NCBI GenBank assembly: GCA_018818925.1
Contig: JAHJQZ010000090.1
Span: 62,001 to 126,000, forward strand
DNA from: Alphaproteobacteria bacterium
Lineage (GTDB): Bacteria > Pseudomonadota > Alphaproteobacteria > Rhizobiales > Devosiaceae
Direction of reading: 5' to 3'
DNA: 64,000 nucleotides
Shown: in pieces, positions 1 to 12,130 of the stretch
How positions within the stretch are numbered: position 1 is the first letter of the stretch
Layout of the letters: every line of letters starts with the position of its first letter
The notes under the pieces: model-generated
What the model was told of the DNA's origin: nothing
The model's input: only the letters and a program-made list of their open reading frames with translations
Database searches by the model: none
Translations under genes and position numbers: made by a program

Positions 1-1
1 T

Positions 2-766
2 CCGCGCCCCGACCTGCCGGACGAGATCAATCTCTGGTACCGGCTTCTGGCGCTTGCGACCTCGGACGAGATGGCGGCTGTGTCCGACCGTGCCGGCCCC
101 GTTCCCGACCTGTGGTTCGAGAGCGTCGGCCTGTTCGTCGTCCGCGACGACCGCTTCGTCGTTGCCGCCAAGGCCGGCGCCAATGACGACGGGCACAACC
201 ACAACGATGTCGGCTCGGTCACCGTCTATAAGAACGGCCGCCCGCTGCTGATCGATATCGGCGTCGAGACCTATACCAAAAAGACCTTCTCGCCCGAGCG
301 CTACGACATCTGGACCATGCAGTCGGGTTTTCACAACCTGCCAAGCTTTGACGGCATCGGCCAAAGCGCCGGGGCCGAATTCGCCGCGCGCGACGTCGCG
401 GTCGACCTCGCCGCCGAGGCGCCATGGATCGATATGGACATTGCCGGCGCCTATCCGCCCGCCGCCGGCGTTAGGCGCTACCGCCGAACCGTGCGGCTTT
501 TGAAGAGCGCCCACGTCGAGATCGCCGACAGCCATGACGGCACCGGCGCCGCCGTTCTGTCGCTGATGGTCGCCGAGGCACCCGTGGTGTCGGATGGGCA
601 CATCCGGCTCGGCGATCTCGCCGAAATCGCCGTGACCGGCGCCGGCGACATCGGCGTCGAGACCATTGGAATCAAAGACCCGCGCCTTCGCCAGGCGTGG
701 CCCGACACCCTTTACCGCATTCTCGTGCCGATGGCCGGAAGCGAACTCAACCTGACCATCTCGTGA
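2..766 (+). CDS. Heparinase II/III-family polysaccharide lyase, C-terminal part
   Basis: The reading frame is open from the left edge, so the 5' end lies outside the window; about 254 C-terminal residues are seen. The sequence DDGHNHNDVGSVTVY followed by GRPLLIDIGVETY is the typical start of the heparinase II/III-like beta-sandwich domain, which carries a catalytic or metal-binding His cluster and sits behind an alpha/alpha-toroid. Members of this superfamily (PL12, PL15, PL17, PL21) cleave uronic-acid glycosidic bonds by beta-elimination, leaving a 4,5-unsaturated uronate at the new end. The downstream GH88 gene would remove exactly that sugar. The substrate cannot be read from this fragment. 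A 13-nt gap separates it from the first permease gene, so it is probably in one operon with the transporter. Confidence 0.85.
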   Translation, partial: PRPDLPDEINLWYRLLALATSDEMAAVSDRAGPVPDLWFESVGLFVVRDDRFVVAAKAGANDDGHNHNDVGSVTVYKNGRPLLIDIGVETYTKKTFSPERYDIWTMQSGFHNLPSFDGIGQSAGAEFAARDVAVDLAAEAPWIDMDIAGAYPPAAGVRRYRRTVRLLKSAHVEIADSHDGTGAAVLSLMVAEAPVVSDGHIRLGDLAEIAVTGAGDIGVETIGIKDPRLRQAWPDTLYRILVPMAGSELNLTIS

Positions 767-779
767 CGACGGTATTAAG

Positions 780-1730
780 ATGACCGAGACGACGACACAA
801 CCGGCAACGGCCCAGCCGCCCACCCGCGTGGCGGTGTCGCGGCGCTGGCGCAAGATCGGCAACCTTCTGACCGCCTATTCGTTCATCGCGCCCAATTTCA
901 TCGGTTTCGCCGTCTTCACGCTCGGCCCGATCGTTTTCGCCTTCCTGCTCGCCTTCATGCACTGGGACGGCAACAACCCGATCGAGTGGGCGGGTCTCGA
1001 CAATTTCTTCAAGCTGTTCCGCGACCGGGTGTTCATCGCCTCGTTCTGGAACACCATCATCTATACGGGCGCGACGGTGCCGCTGACCCTGGTTTGCGCC
1101 CTCGGGCTCGCCATCCTGCTCAACCAGCAGATCTTCGCGCGCAATTTCTTCCGCACCATCGCCTTTTTCCCCTATGTCGCCTCGCTTATTGCCGTCGCCG
1201 TGGTGTGGAACATGCTGTTCCATCCCGAATTCGGGCCGGTGAACATGGTGCTGTACACTCTCGGCGTCGATCCCAAGGATCTGCCGCGCTGGGCCGCCGG
1301 CAAGGACTGGGCCATGATCACCGTCATCATGTTCTCGGTGTGGAAGAACATGGGCTACTTCATGGTCATCTACCTGGCCGGCCTCCAGGGGATATCCGCC
1401 GAGCTCTACGAGGCCGCCGATATCGACGGCGCCACCGCCTGGCAGAAATTCTGGCGCATCACGCTACCGCAGCTCGGGCCGACCACCTTCTTCGTGTCGG
1501 TCATGCTGACCATCACCTCGTTCAAGGTATTCGACCAGGTCTTCATGATCACCCAGGGCGGGCCCGGCACGTCGACCATGGTGCTGGTCTACCACATCTA
1601 CAACGAGGCCTTCGTCTCCTGGGATCTCGGCTATTCGAGCATGGTGGCGCTGGTTCTGTTCTTCCTCGTGCTCGGCATCACCCTCATCCAGTTTCGCCTG
1701 ACGCGCGAGAACGAGGAGAACCTCGCATGA
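780..1730 (+). CDS. Carbohydrate ABC transporter permease (MalF/UgpA type)
   Basis: 316-residue inner-membrane permease with about six hydrophobic segments after a 35-residue polar cytoplasmic N terminus. The cytoplasmic EAA loop that docks to the ATPase is visible as EAADIDGA in the last third of the protein. It forms a heterodimer with the permease encoded immediately downstream; their genes overlap by four bases (ATGA), which suggests translational coupling and 1:1 synthesis. With the ATPase at 3808-4911 and the binding protein at 5684-6943 it makes a complete CUT1-class importer, presumably for oligosaccharides released by the lyase. The exact ligand is unknown. Confidence 0.92.
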   Translation: MTETTTQPATAQPPTRVAVSRRWRKIGNLLTAYSFIAPNFIGFAVFTLGPIVFAFLLAFMHWDGNNPIEWAGLDNFFKLFRDRVFIASFWNTIIYTGATVPLTLVCALGLAILLNQQIFARNFFRTIAFFPYVASLIAVAVVWNMLFHPEFGPVNMVLYTLGVDPKDLPRWAAGKDWAMITVIMFSVWKNMGYFMVIYLAGLQGISAELYEAADIDGATAWQKFWRITLPQLGPTTFFVSVMLTITSFKVFDQVFMITQGGPGTSTMVLVYHIYNEAFVSWDLGYSSMVALVLFFLVLGITLIQFRLTRENEENLA

Positions 1731-2596
1731 GTATCGATGCGATGCCTGCCCCCGCCGCTCTCAAGCGCCCGCGCCGCCGCGTCAACTGGGGCCTGATCAC
1801 CACCTATGTGATCGTCATCCTCGTTACCCTGACCATGCTGGCGCCGTTCATATGGATGATTTCGGCCTCGCTGAAGCTCGATCGCGACGTCTTTGCCTTC
1901 CCGATCCAGTGGATTCCGGAAAACCCGCGCTGGGAGAACTTCGTCGAGATCTGGACCAAGATCCCGCTCGGCCTGTTCGTCATGAACACCTTTCAACTGA
2001 CGATCATCGTCACCATCCTGCAGCTTCTGACATCGAGCTTTGCCGCCTATGCCTTCGCCAAGCTGCGCTTCCCCTACAGGAACGCGCTGTTCCTGGCTTA
2101 TATCGCCACCATAGCCATGCCCTGGCAGGTCTACATGGTGCCGCAATTCGTCATGATGCGCGGCTTCGGGCTGACCAACACGTTGACGGCGCTGGTCTGC
2201 CTTCAGGCCTTCACCGCCTTCGGCGTCTTCCTGATGCGCCAGTTCTACATGTCGATCCCCGACGAATTGTGCGAGGCCGCCCGCATCGACGGCATGTCCG
2301 AATACGGCATCTGGTGGCGCATCATGCTGCCGCTCTCGATGCCGGCGATCTCGACCCTGACGATCTTCACCTTCGTCACGACCTGGAACGATTTCCTCGG
2401 GCCGCTGATCTACCTGACCAAGACCGAGGTGAAGACCATCCAGATCGGCATCAGGATGTTCATCTCGCAATACACCCAGGAATACGGGCTGATCATGGCC
2501 GCCTCGGTGGTCTCGCTGATCCCGGTCCTCATTGTTTTCCTCGCGCTGCAACGCTTCTTTGTCGAGGGCATCGCCTCGACCGGGCTCAAGGGGTGA
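1727..2596 (+). CDS. Carbohydrate ABC transporter permease (MalG/UgpE type)
   Basis: 289-residue second permease of the importer. The start ATG overlaps the stop of the upstream permease (ATGA). A basic N terminus (about residues 11-18) precedes the first membrane segment, and the EAA loop appears as EAARIDGMSEY about two thirds along. The C terminus EGIASTGLKG is typical of MalG-type permeases of the CUT1 family. The GH88 gene starts two bases after the stop. Family assignment is secure; substrate is inferred only from the neighbours. Confidence 0.92.
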   Translation: MSIDAMPAPAALKRPRRRVNWGLITTYVIVILVTLTMLAPFIWMISASLKLDRDVFAFPIQWIPENPRWENFVEIWTKIPLGLFVMNTFQLTIIVTILQLLTSSFAAYAFAKLRFPYRNALFLAYIATIAMPWQVYMVPQFVMMRGFGLTNTLTALVCLQAFTAFGVFLMRQFYMSIPDELCEAARIDGMSEYGIWWRIMLPLSMPAISTLTIFTFVTTWNDFLGPLIYLTKTEVKTIQIGIRMFISQYTQEYGLIMAASVVSLIPVLIVFLALQRFFVEGIASTGLKG

Positions 2597-2598
2597 TC

Positions 2599-3774
2599 AT
2601 GCTCGAATCCGTCAACCGCTCCCAAACCGTCGCGCCGATCACGGCCACCGAAATCGCCGATGCGATGGACGCGGTCGTCGCCCAGGTGCGGCGCAACCTG
2701 CCCGAGTTCACCTATGCGGCCCAGAACCATTCGAGCGTCGGCAATTTCTACCCGCAGGTTCCCAACACGCAGTGGACCTCCGGTTTCTGGCCCGGATCGA
2801 TCTGGCTCGCCTACGAGGCGACCGGCGAACGGATTTTCCGCTACGCCGCCCAGATCCACGTCCAGAGCTTCCTCAACCGCATCAGGAACCGCATCGAGAC
2901 CGACCATCACGACATGGGTTTCCTCTACTCTCCCAGCTGCGTCGCGGCCTTCAAGCTGGTCGGCGACGAGGACGGGCGCCAGGCCGCCCTGCTCGCCGCC
3001 GATCAACTGCTCGACCGGTTCCAGCAAAAGGGCCAGTTCATCCAGGCCTGGGGACCGATGGGAGCCCCCGACAATTACCGCTACATCATCGACTGCCTGC
3101 TCAATCTGCCGCTGCTGCACTGGGCCAGCGCCGAGAGCGGCAGGGACATCTATCGGGAAAAGGCGTTGGCGCATGCCCACACCACGCTCGCCAATTCGAT
3201 CCGTCCGGACAATTCGACCCACCACACCTTCTACATGGACCCCGAGACCGGCGCCCCGGTGCGCGGCCGCACCGCGCAGGGCTATCGCGACGACAGCGCC
3301 TGGGCGCGCGGCCAGGCCTGGGCCATTGCCGGCATGGCGGCGTGTCATCGCTACGAACCCGACCAGCGCTATGTCGACACCTTCGACAGGCTGCTCGACT
3401 TCTACCTGAGGCGCCTTCCAGACGACCTCGTCCCCTATTGGGACCTGACCTTCACGGACGGAGACGAGCCGCGCGATTCCTCCTCGGCGGCAATCACCGC
3501 CTGCGGCCTGCTCGAAATGGCCGATCTGGTCGAAGGCGCCCGCGCCGAGGAGCTGCGCGCGCTCGCCGCCCGCATGGTCGGCAGTCTGTGGCGCGACTAC
3601 GCCGTGCGCGACACCAGGGTTTCCAATGGTTTCGTGCTGCACGGCACCTATTCGAAAAAGACGCCCTACAACACCTGCACGGGCGAGGGCGTCGACGAAT
3701 GCGTGGCCTGGGGTGACTACTATTATTTCGAGGCGCTGACACGCCTTACCCGCAAATGGACCTCCTATTGGTGA
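2599..3774 (+). CDS. GH88 unsaturated glucuronyl hydrolase
   Basis: 391 residues, the usual length for glycoside hydrolase family 88. These enzymes hydrate the double bond of the 4,5-unsaturated uronic acid left by polysaccharide lyases and so release it from the oligosaccharide. Family hallmarks include TSGFWPGSIWLAYE near residue 55, the Asp-containing DHHDMGFLY (about residue 105) and YRDDSAWARGQAWAI (about residue 230), which contain the two Asp residues expected at the active site. No signal peptide is visible, so it should act in the cytoplasm on imported unsaturated oligosaccharides. It sits between permease and ATPase genes of the same transporter, which supports joint function with the heparinase-type lyase at the left edge. 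Confidence 0.92.
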   Translation: MLESVNRSQTVAPITATEIADAMDAVVAQVRRNLPEFTYAAQNHSSVGNFYPQVPNTQWTSGFWPGSIWLAYEATGERIFRYAAQIHVQSFLNRIRNRIETDHHDMGFLYSPSCVAAFKLVGDEDGRQAALLAADQLLDRFQQKGQFIQAWGPMGAPDNYRYIIDCLLNLPLLHWASAESGRDIYREKALAHAHTTLANSIRPDNSTHHTFYMDPETGAPVRGRTAQGYRDDSAWARGQAWAIAGMAACHRYEPDQRYVDTFDRLLDFYLRRLPDDLVPYWDLTFTDGDEPRDSSSAAITACGLLEMADLVEGARAEELRALAARMVGSLWRDYAVRDTRVSNGFVLHGTYSKKTPYNTCTGEGVDECVAWGDYYYFEALTRLTRKWTSYW

Positions 3775-3807
3775 GCGCGGTGACAATCAAGAAGCGGAAC
3801 TGGAACA

Positions 3808-4911
<1,104 letters not shown>

Positions 4912-4929
4912 GAGGCGCGAACCAGGGAT

Positions 4930-5664
4930 ATGATGTGGCTGGCCAACCATTATTTCGGCGAAGGACCGGGCATCGACAAGAACACGCCCAAGCCCGAGGG
5001 CTTGCGCCTGTTGCTGTCCGTTCTCAGCCGCGAATGGTGGGAGCTTTTGAAGCTCAACCTCTTGTTCCTCGTCTTCGCCTTGCCGCTCGTCACCCTGCCC
5101 GCCGCCGCCTTTGCCACGGTGCTTGTCACGGTCACCATGGTCGAGGACCGCAATGTCTGGCTTTTCAAGGATTTCTGGCGCGCCTTCTTGTCCCGCTTCT
5201 GGCTGGTGACCGGGCTCGGCCTCATCTTCGCCGCCGCAGGCGGCCTGTGCGGGCTGGCGCTTGTGGCCTATGCCGAAGCCGCCCGGGAGAGCCTTATGTT
5301 CGCCGCGCCGCTCGCTGTCGCGGCGGCGGTGTCGGCGGCGCTACCGCTTTATGCCGCCAGCTTCATGGTGGCGCTGGCAAAGGCCGGCGAGGCAAAATTC
5401 GGCACGGTGCTGCGGGCCGCCGCCATCGGCGTCTTCGCCCGTCCCCTGCCGCCGATTTTCGCCCTCGCCTTCGTTCTGGCGCTGTGGCTCGTCCACATCG
5501 CTTTCTACCCGGTGTCGGTCTTCATGCCGGTACTGGTCAACTTCTCCCTTGGCGCCCTGGTCATGAGCCTGGCCACGCTTGAGGGAGTTCAACTCGGCTT
5601 CTCGCGCCTTCAGTCTCGTTCCCGATACCGAACAACGGGAAAGCCGGAAACGCAGTCGGCGTAA
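4930..5664 (+). CDS. YesL/DUF624-family membrane protein
   Basis: 244 residues with about five hydrophobic segments: two close together in the first half (KLNLLFLVFALPLVTLP, then the segment after FWRAFLSRFW) and three in the second half. The N-terminal layout (NHYFGEGPGIDKNTPKPEG, then the WELLKLN region) matches the YesL family. YesL genes accompany oligo-uronide and rhamnogalacturonan transporters, but no biochemical role is established; suggestions include an accessory role in transport. The gene lies between the ATPase and binding-protein genes, 18 bp after the former, so it belongs to this operon. It could be replaced functionally by nothing else recognisable here. Confidence 0.8.
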   Translation: MMWLANHYFGEGPGIDKNTPKPEGLRLLLSVLSREWWELLKLNLLFLVFALPLVTLPAAAFATVLVTVTMVEDRNVWLFKDFWRAFLSRFWLVTGLGLIFAAAGGLCGLALVAYAEAARESLMFAAPLAVAAAVSAALPLYAASFMVALAKAGEAKFGTVLRAAAIGVFARPLPPIFALAFVLALWLVHIAFYPVSVFMPVLVNFSLGALVMSLATLEGVQLGFSRLQSRSRYRTTGKPETQSA

Positions 5665-5683
5665 ATCTCAAATGGAGGAGAAA

Positions 5684-6943
5684 ATGCTAAGACGTACCCT
5701 GATGAAGTCGGCCCTTCTGGCCACGACCGCCCTGGCTTTCGGCCAGGCGCCGGTGCTGGCGGCCGACGTGACCCTCAATTGGGCCCTGTGGGACTGGGAT
5801 CGCACGGCCTACTACCAGCCGCTGATCGCCGCCTACGAGGCAAAGAACCCGGGCGTCAAGATCGAATATACCGATCTCGGCTCGGCCGACTACAACCAGA
5901 TGGTCATGACCCAGCTCACCGGCGGGTCCGACGACATCGACATCGTGTCGATCAAGGACGTTCCGGGCTATGCCCAGATGGTCAATACCGGCCGTCTCAT
6001 GGAACTTGGCGGCTTGGGCATCGTGCCCGAGGATACTTCGGGCTATGGCGGCCTGGTCGAGGCGCTCACGGTCGATGGCGGCCTGTTCGGCATGCCGATG
6101 CGCACCGATTTCTGGATCGTCTACTACAACAAGGCCCCGTTCGACGCGGCCGGTCTCGCCTACCCGACCAACGACATGACCTGGGCTGAATACGACGAAC
6201 TGGCCCGGGCCGTCACGCAAGGGTTCGGACCGGACAAGATCTACGGGACCCACTTCCACACCTGGCGCTCGACCGTCGAGCTTCAGGCGATCCAGAGCGG
6301 CGAACATACCCTGGTCTCCAAGGATTATTCGTTCCTCAAGCCCTGGTACGAGCGGGCCATCTCGCTGCAGGACGATGGCATCGCCATGACCTACTCGGCC
6401 CTCAAGACGTCGCAGACTCACTACTCGGCGCCATGGCTGGCCGGTCAGCTCGCCATGCTGCCCATGGGTTCGTGGTTCATCGGCACCCAGATCGCCAAGC
6501 TGGCCGCGGGCGAATCCGAAGTCAGCGACTGGGGTCTGGTGCGCTATCCGCATCCGGACGGCGTCGAATCCGGCGCCACCGCCGGCCAGGCGACCTCGCT
6601 CGGCATCAATGTCAATTCCAACAGTGTTGACGCCGCCAAGGACTTCATCGCCTGGGTCGCGGGTCCGGAAGGTGCGGCGATCGTCGCTTCGACCGGTACC
6701 ATTCCGGCGCTGCGCGAAGGCAATATCCTCGACTCGATCACCTCGAATCCGGGCTTCCCGGCCGATGAGGAAAGCGCCAAGGCCCTGACCACCACGGCCA
6801 CCTATCTCGAAATGCCGGTCGACCTGAAGGCGGCCGAATACGAGCTCGTGCTCAATCGCGTCCACGATTCCATCATGTCCGAGAACATCTCGATCGATGA
6901 CGGCCTCGCGGAAGCCAACGCAGGCGTCGCCGCTATCGAATAG
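5684..6943 (+). CDS. Extracellular sugar-binding protein of ABC importer 1
   Basis: 419 residues. The start ATG at 5684 follows GGAGGAG; an in-frame ATG at 5672 overlaps that ribosome site and is less likely. A clear Sec signal peptide ends near ALA-AD (about residue 26). The mature protein has the layout of family-1 periplasmic binding proteins (for example FDAAGLAYPTNDMTWAEYDEL near the middle and GQLAMLPMGSW later). It captures the ligand in the periplasm and delivers it to the permease pair. It is the seventh gene of the cluster and is followed 21 nt after its stop by a perfect 13-bp hairpin, a layout repeated at the other two binding-protein genes in this window. Confidence 0.93.
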   Translation: MLRRTLMKSALLATTALAFGQAPVLAADVTLNWALWDWDRTAYYQPLIAAYEAKNPGVKIEYTDLGSADYNQMVMTQLTGGSDDIDIVSIKDVPGYAQMVNTGRLMELGGLGIVPEDTSGYGGLVEALTVDGGLFGMPMRTDFWIVYYNKAPFDAAGLAYPTNDMTWAEYDELARAVTQGFGPDKIYGTHFHTWRSTVELQAIQSGEHTLVSKDYSFLKPWYERAISLQDDGIAMTYSALKTSQTHYSAPWLAGQLAMLPMGSWFIGTQIAKLAAGESEVSDWGLVRYPHPDGVESGATAGQATSLGINVNSNSVDAAKDFIAWVAGPEGAAIVASTGTIPALREGNILDSITSNPGFPADEESAKALTTTATYLEMPVDLKAAEYELVLNRVHDSIMSENISIDDGLAEANAGVAAIE

Positions 6944-6964
6944 TCCGGACGTCTCTGCCAAACT

Positions 6965-6994
6965 CATGGGGCCGGGCGCAGGCCCGGCCCCATG
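6965..6994 (+). other. Intercistronic stem-loop after binding-protein gene 1
   Basis: Perfect inverted repeat: CATGGGGCCGGGC (6965-6977), loop GCAG, complementary arm 6982-6994. It starts 21 nt after the binding-protein stop, and the DUF2264 start codon is 16 nt beyond. No U-run follows, so it is more likely a 3'-end protector or a leaky attenuator than a full terminator. This is the usual device for making the binding protein more abundant than its operon partners. Confidence 0.75.
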
Positions 6995-7010
6995 AAGCCG
7001 AGAAGCGAAA

Positions 7011-8843
7011 TTGCCCACGACGCCCCTTGCCGAAAATCCCTTCCTGTGCCGCGACGACGTCGCCCGCGCCGTTGGCGACCTGTTCGCGCCGCTCTTGTCG
7101 CATTTCTCGGCATCCGGGGCCCGCGTCCGCCTGAGCCCGACCGCCGCCCATTTCGACATGGCCGCCGCCGAGATGGAAGGCTTCGCCCGACCGCTTTGGG
7201 GCCTCGCGCCGCTCGTCGCCGGCGGCGGCGCCTTCGCCCATTGGGAGCTCTACCGGAGCGGGCTCGCCGCCGGCACCGATCCGGCTCATCCCGACTACTG
7301 GGGCGACATCGCCGGCACCGACCAGCGCCAGGTCGAACTGGCCGCCATCGCCTTCGCCATGCTTCTGGTTCCCCAGCACATCTGGGAGCCGCTCGACGCG
7401 GCGGCGAAGGGCAACGTCATCGCCTATTTCCAGATGGCCCGCGCCCATCGCTTCGTCGACAGCAATTGGCATTTTTTTCGGGTGCTGATCGATCTGGCGC
7501 TTTCCCGTTGCGGCGCCGCGCCCGATCCCGGCGATGCCAGCGCGCCGCTCGACCGGCTCGAAAGCTTTTATATCGGCGACGGCTGGTATCGCGACGGGGC
7601 GACGCGCTGCGCCGATCACTACATCCCCTTCGCCTTCCACTTCTACGGCCTCGTTTATGCCGTTCTGGCCGGCGACACGGAACGGGCCGCCCGCTACCGC
7701 GCCCGCGCCGCCGAATTCGCCCGGTCCTTCCGGCACTGGTGCGCTCCGGACGGGGCCATCCTGCCCTTCGGGCGCAGCCTCACCTACCGTTTCGCCATCG
7801 CCGGATTCTGGGGCGCTCTGGCCTATGCCGATGTCGAGGCGCTCCCCTGGGGAGAGATCAAGGGCTATTATCTCAGAAATCTCAGATGGTGGGCGCGCCA
7901 GCCGATTTTCGACCGCGACGGCGTGCTGTCGATCGGGTTCGCCTATCCCAACCTGATGCTGTCCGAGGGTTACAATTCCGCCGGCTCGCCCTATTGGGCC
8001 ATGAAGGCCTTCCTGCCGCTCGCCCTCTGCCCCGATCATCCGTTCTGGGCCGCCCATGAAACCACGCCGGAGCCGGCGACGGCACCGGTGCCCCTCGCGG
8101 CGCCCGGCATGGTCGTCCAGCATCTGCCCGGCCATGTCGTGGCCTTGAGCACGGGCCAGCAGAACCGGGAATGGCGCGGCCTCGTCGAAAAATACGGCAA
8201 GTTCGCCTATTCGAGCCGCTACGGCTTTTCGGTCGAGGCGGACGACCGCCATTTCGACAAGGCCGCCAGCGACGGCATGCTGAGCTTTTCCGAAGACGGC
8301 ATGCATGTGCGCATGCGCGAGGTCAATGGCAGCGCCGAGATCGCCGGCGACCGCCTCCGCGCCGTCTGGCACCCCTATGACGACGTCAGGGTCGAGACAT
8401 TCCTTATTCCCGCCGGCGACTGGCATATCCGCCTGCACGAGGTGACGACGCCGCGCCGCCTCGCGACGGCCGAAGGCGGCTTCGCCATCGCCAAGCCCGA
8501 CCATCGCGCCTGGACCGAGATAATTGCCGGCGCCCGGGCTGAACTCGCGACGACGAGCGATGTCAGCGTCATCGTCGGCAACGATGCCCGCGCCGGCTGC
8601 ATCGTCAGTCCGCTCAGCAACACCAACATCATGTCGCCCCGAACCCTGGTGCCGCAATTGCGCGGCACGCTCGAACCCGGCACGACCCTTCTCGGCTGTG
8701 CCGTTCTCGCCCGGCCGCGTGCCCCCGGCATCGCCCTGCCGCCGGTCCCCGCCTTTCCCGATATCGACGACCTGCGCCGCTTTTTTGCCGAAAACGGCCG
8801 GACCGTGCCGGTCTTCGCCGACCCCAGGCGCGACCCATCCTGA
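7011..8843 (+). CDS. DUF2264 domain protein
   Basis: 610 residues read from a TTG start; GAGAAG lies upstream at a suitable distance, and the next in-frame ATG is far inside the conserved domain. An upstream ATG at 6992 is in another frame. DUF2264 proteins have an alpha/alpha-toroid-like N-terminal half and are found next to heparinase-type lyases and GH88 or GH105 enzymes. Visible conserved blocks are EMEGFARPLWGLAPL (about residue 55), HFFRVLIDLAL (about 160) and YNSAGSPYWAMKAFLPLAL (about 325). The function is unproven; a role in processing uronate-containing oligosaccharides is inferred from context. No signal peptide is seen. It is the last gene before a 282-bp gap. Confidence 0.82.
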   Translation: MPTTPLAENPFLCRDDVARAVGDLFAPLLSHFSASGARVRLSPTAAHFDMAAAEMEGFARPLWGLAPLVAGGGAFAHWELYRSGLAAGTDPAHPDYWGDIAGTDQRQVELAAIAFAMLLVPQHIWEPLDAAAKGNVIAYFQMARAHRFVDSNWHFFRVLIDLALSRCGAAPDPGDASAPLDRLESFYIGDGWYRDGATRCADHYIPFAFHFYGLVYAVLAGDTERAARYRARAAEFARSFRHWCAPDGAILPFGRSLTYRFAIAGFWGALAYADVEALPWGEIKGYYLRNLRWWARQPIFDRDGVLSIGFAYPNLMLSEGYNSAGSPYWAMKAFLPLALCPDHPFWAAHETTPEPATAPVPLAAPGMVVQHLPGHVVALSTGQQNREWRGLVEKYGKFAYSSRYGFSVEADDRHFDKAASDGMLSFSEDGMHVRMREVNGSAEIAGDRLRAVWHPYDDVRVETFLIPAGDWHIRLHEVTTPRRLATAEGGFAIAKPDHRAWTEIIAGARAELATTSDVSVIVGNDARAGCIVSPLSNTNIMSPRTLVPQLRGTLEPGTTLLGCAVLARPRAPGIALPPVPAFPDIDDLRRFFAENGRTVPVFADPRRDPS

Positions 8844-8946
8844 CGCGGTATCGCGGCGGGCATCCGGCCGCCTGCGGCCAAAGACCGCTGCGAAGAAAAA
8901 CGAAGGCGGCCGGCTGTTTGCGTTGTTCCGACTCGACTATTCCATT

Positions 8947-8974
8947 TTGAGGATCGTTCCTCATCGGCTAGATT
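8947..8974 (+). promoter_or_regulatory. Candidate promoter and operator for the GH3 gene
   Basis: TTGAGG (8947-8952), 16-bp spacer, TAGATT (8969-8974), about 150 bp before the GH3 start. An inverted repeat GAGGA-N4-TCCTC (8949-8962) overlaps the -35 and spacer and could bind a repressor. The 8844-9125 gap otherwise shows nothing distinctive. Low confidence, as only loose consensus matching supports it. Confidence 0.35.
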
Positions 8975-9125
8975 CGACCCCGGCGGGCGAGGGAAAGCGC
9001 CCGGATTTCCCGGCGGGTCAGGCCTGTGGCGTCCCTTGGCGTGTCGCGCCGGTGCCGTCCGGCAAAAGACGTTCAAGAACATATGCCCGCCTGCTTTCCG
9101 GCGGCAGAGAAAAAAAGCAGGAATC

Positions 9126-11495
<2,370 letters not shown>

Positions 11496-11500
11496 TCGGA

Positions 11501-11521
11501 GGGCGCGGCCGCGCCGCGCCC
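11501..11521 (+). terminator. GC hairpin after the GH3 gene
   Basis: Perfect 9-bp stem GGGCGCGGC (11501-11509), loop CGC, arm GCCGCGCCC (11513-11521), beginning 5 nt after the GH3 stop. No T-run follows, so it would be a weak intrinsic terminator or a 3'-end protector. Confidence 0.5.
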
Positions 11522-11574
11522 CACCGCCCCCTGGATGGACTCGCTCGTCGCGCTGGTCCTCAACGGGCACACCC

Positions 11575-11751
11575 CGGAAGACGACCGGGTTTGGCGAAGA
11601 CCTCGTCGCAATTGCCCTCGATCGAGTCCGGCCCCATCGGCGAGGTGCGGGCCTGGATCGTCGTGCCCGGCCCGGCGACCGATCATGCCGCTCCGGCGAT
11701 CAGCCGCGCCATGCTTTCGGCGGTGTTGGGAGTAACGACGAGGATTTGCAT
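11575..11751 (-). pseudogene. Remnant of an Asp/Glu/hydantoin racemase, N-terminal part
   Basis: Reading the minus strand from the ATG at 11751-11749 gives MQILVVTPNTAESMARL, then a TGA, then in the same frame VAGPGTTIQA and MGPDSIEGNCDEVFAKPG. This follows the N-terminal 60 residues of the Asp/Glu (hydantoin) racemase family closely (family pattern: ILVINPNT..SM, PGTEI, GPxSIEG, YDE.FAVPG). The in-frame stop and the loss of everything after about residue 60 show the gene is dead. Its ATG overlaps the stop of the permease remnant (ATGA), so this was once a coupled permease-racemase operon. Identification is from memory of the family and needs an alignment. Confidence 0.65.
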
Positions 11752-11954
11752 CAGTGCCTGACCCGCCGCCGGTTGATGAGAAAGATGACGCCGAGCGTAC
11801 CGAGCACGATGAGGACGGAAAACACGTCGTCACCGTGCCGAGGGCATAGAGCATCAGAACGTGGCGAAAGGTCTGCCGGGGTGAGGCGCCAAGGGCGCGC
11901 GCCGCTTCCCCATAGACCGGCGCGAAGCGGTTGAACACCGCGAACATGATGCAA
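11751..11954 (-). pseudogene. Remnant of an ABC transporter permease C terminus
   Basis: From about 11946 the minus strand encodes FAVFNRFAPVYGEAARALGA, containing the EAA---G permease loop, followed by SPRQTFRHVLM. Then the frame shifts near 11830, and in another frame it ends with DVFSVLIVLGTLGVIFL and NRRRVRH, which looks like the last membrane helix and basic tail of a spermidine/putrescine-type permease. The distance from the EAA loop to the end is about half the normal length, so there is an internal deletion as well as the frameshift. The stop overlaps the racemase remnant start. Confidence 0.6.
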
Positions 11955-12101
11955 CAGCCTCGCCCCGACTAGCCGGAATTCCGGGCGTCGCGGTGCCAGG
12001 TCTTCGCCTGTTTCCTCATATATTTCAGCCTTCTGTTGGCCGCATCTCAGATATCTGACGGCCGCGCCGATTTCGCCCCTGGCCCGGCCGCGCCGGTGCC
12101 A

Positions 12102-12130
12102 TTGACACCCGGAAAGACGCTCGCTATTAC
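12102..12130 (+). promoter_or_regulatory. Promoter of the LacI-headed operon
   Basis: TTGACA (12102-12107), exactly 17 bp, then TATTAC (12125-12130). This is the best sigma-70-type promoter seen in the window. The two palindromic operators begin at the very next base, so a bound repressor would cover the transcription start. Confidence 0.75.

Noticed and set aside
6992-7010. ATG at 6992 as the DUF2264 start
   Set aside because: It is in another frame and lies inside the hairpin arm; the TTG at 7011 opens the correct frame.
11496-11760. A functional rightward gene in the scar region
   Set aside because: The short plus-strand frames have no start signals or similarity; only minus-strand decayed fragments make sense.
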